Source of the DNA: an uncultured Oscillospiraceae bacterium
GTDB lineage: Bacteria > Bacillota > Clostridia > Oscillospirales > Oscillospiraceae
NCBI GenBank assembly: GCA_944385775.1
Contig: CALWYM010000063.1
Coordinates: forward strand, 1-6,372
Length of the DNA stretch: 6,372 nucleotides
Reading direction: 5' to 3'
The notes below the pieces were generated by a model. It had not been told where the DNA came from. It ran no database searches and saw only the letters and a program-made list of their open reading frames with translations. A program made the translations under genes and the position numbers. This document shows positions 6,345 through 6,372 of the stretch, piece by piece. Each line of letters starts with the position of its first letter. Positions within the stretch are counted from its first letter, which is position 1.

Positions 6345-6372
6345 CACTATATTTTACGGTTATCAAGTTAGC

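Noticed and set aside
6330..6347. GTG at 6347 as the feoB start
   Set aside because: It would place the strong GGAGGAG ribosome site inside the coding region and add six non-conserved residues before the usual FeoB N-terminus.
6348..6372. End of a feoA gene at the right edge
   Set aside because: Only 25 bases remain and none of the three minus-strand frames gives a convincing FeoA C-terminus. feoA may lie further out, but nothing here supports it.

Overview
The window looks like ordinary chromosome from a low-to-mid GC Firmicute, most likely an anaerobic gut-type Clostridia (Ruminococcaceae/Lachnospiraceae-like). This is an inference from three things: strong AGGAGG-type ribosome sites before nearly every gene, the pairing of FeoB with a small Cys-rich membrane protein that is typical of Clostridia, and intrinsic terminators with U-tracts. 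No mobile element, RNA gene or CRISPR array is visible.

Layout. Positions 1-2327 (+) carry the end of a carbohydrate operon: the C-terminal half of a 4-alpha-glucanotransferase (malQ), then, 8 bases later, a complete glucose-6-phosphate isomerase (pgi). A strong terminator at 2351-2381 closes this unit. MalQ disproportionates maltodextrin or glycogen-derived glucans and releases glucose. Pgi links glucose-6-phosphate to glycolysis, so the pair fits glucan use or storage-glucan turnover. The Pgi belongs to the cyanobacterial/plastid-like branch rather than the shorter Bacillus-like form.

Positions 2328-2574 form a non-coding region that holds more than a spacer. After the terminator there are four alternating TTTCA/TGAAA half-sites about one helical turn apart, then two candidate sigma-A promoters, and an inverted repeat whose right arm overlaps the next gene's Shine-Dalgarno sequence. 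This is the most interesting non-coding structure in the window.

Positions 2575-3869 (+) are a two-gene operon: a PPC/DUF296-domain protein and an MBL-fold metallohydrolase with B3-like metal ligands. Both keep plausible metal-binding residues, but neither has an assignable substrate. A 30-base perfect palindrome with a T-tract ends this unit.

Positions 3927-6329 (-) converge on that operon and encode ferrous iron uptake: feoB (727 residues from the preferred start) followed by a 65-residue FeoB-associated Cys-rich membrane protein. Any feoA would lie beyond the right edge.

I found no clear evidence of a wholly new system. The best leads are the regulatory region at 2415-2562 and the uncharacterised PPC-MBL gene pair it drives.
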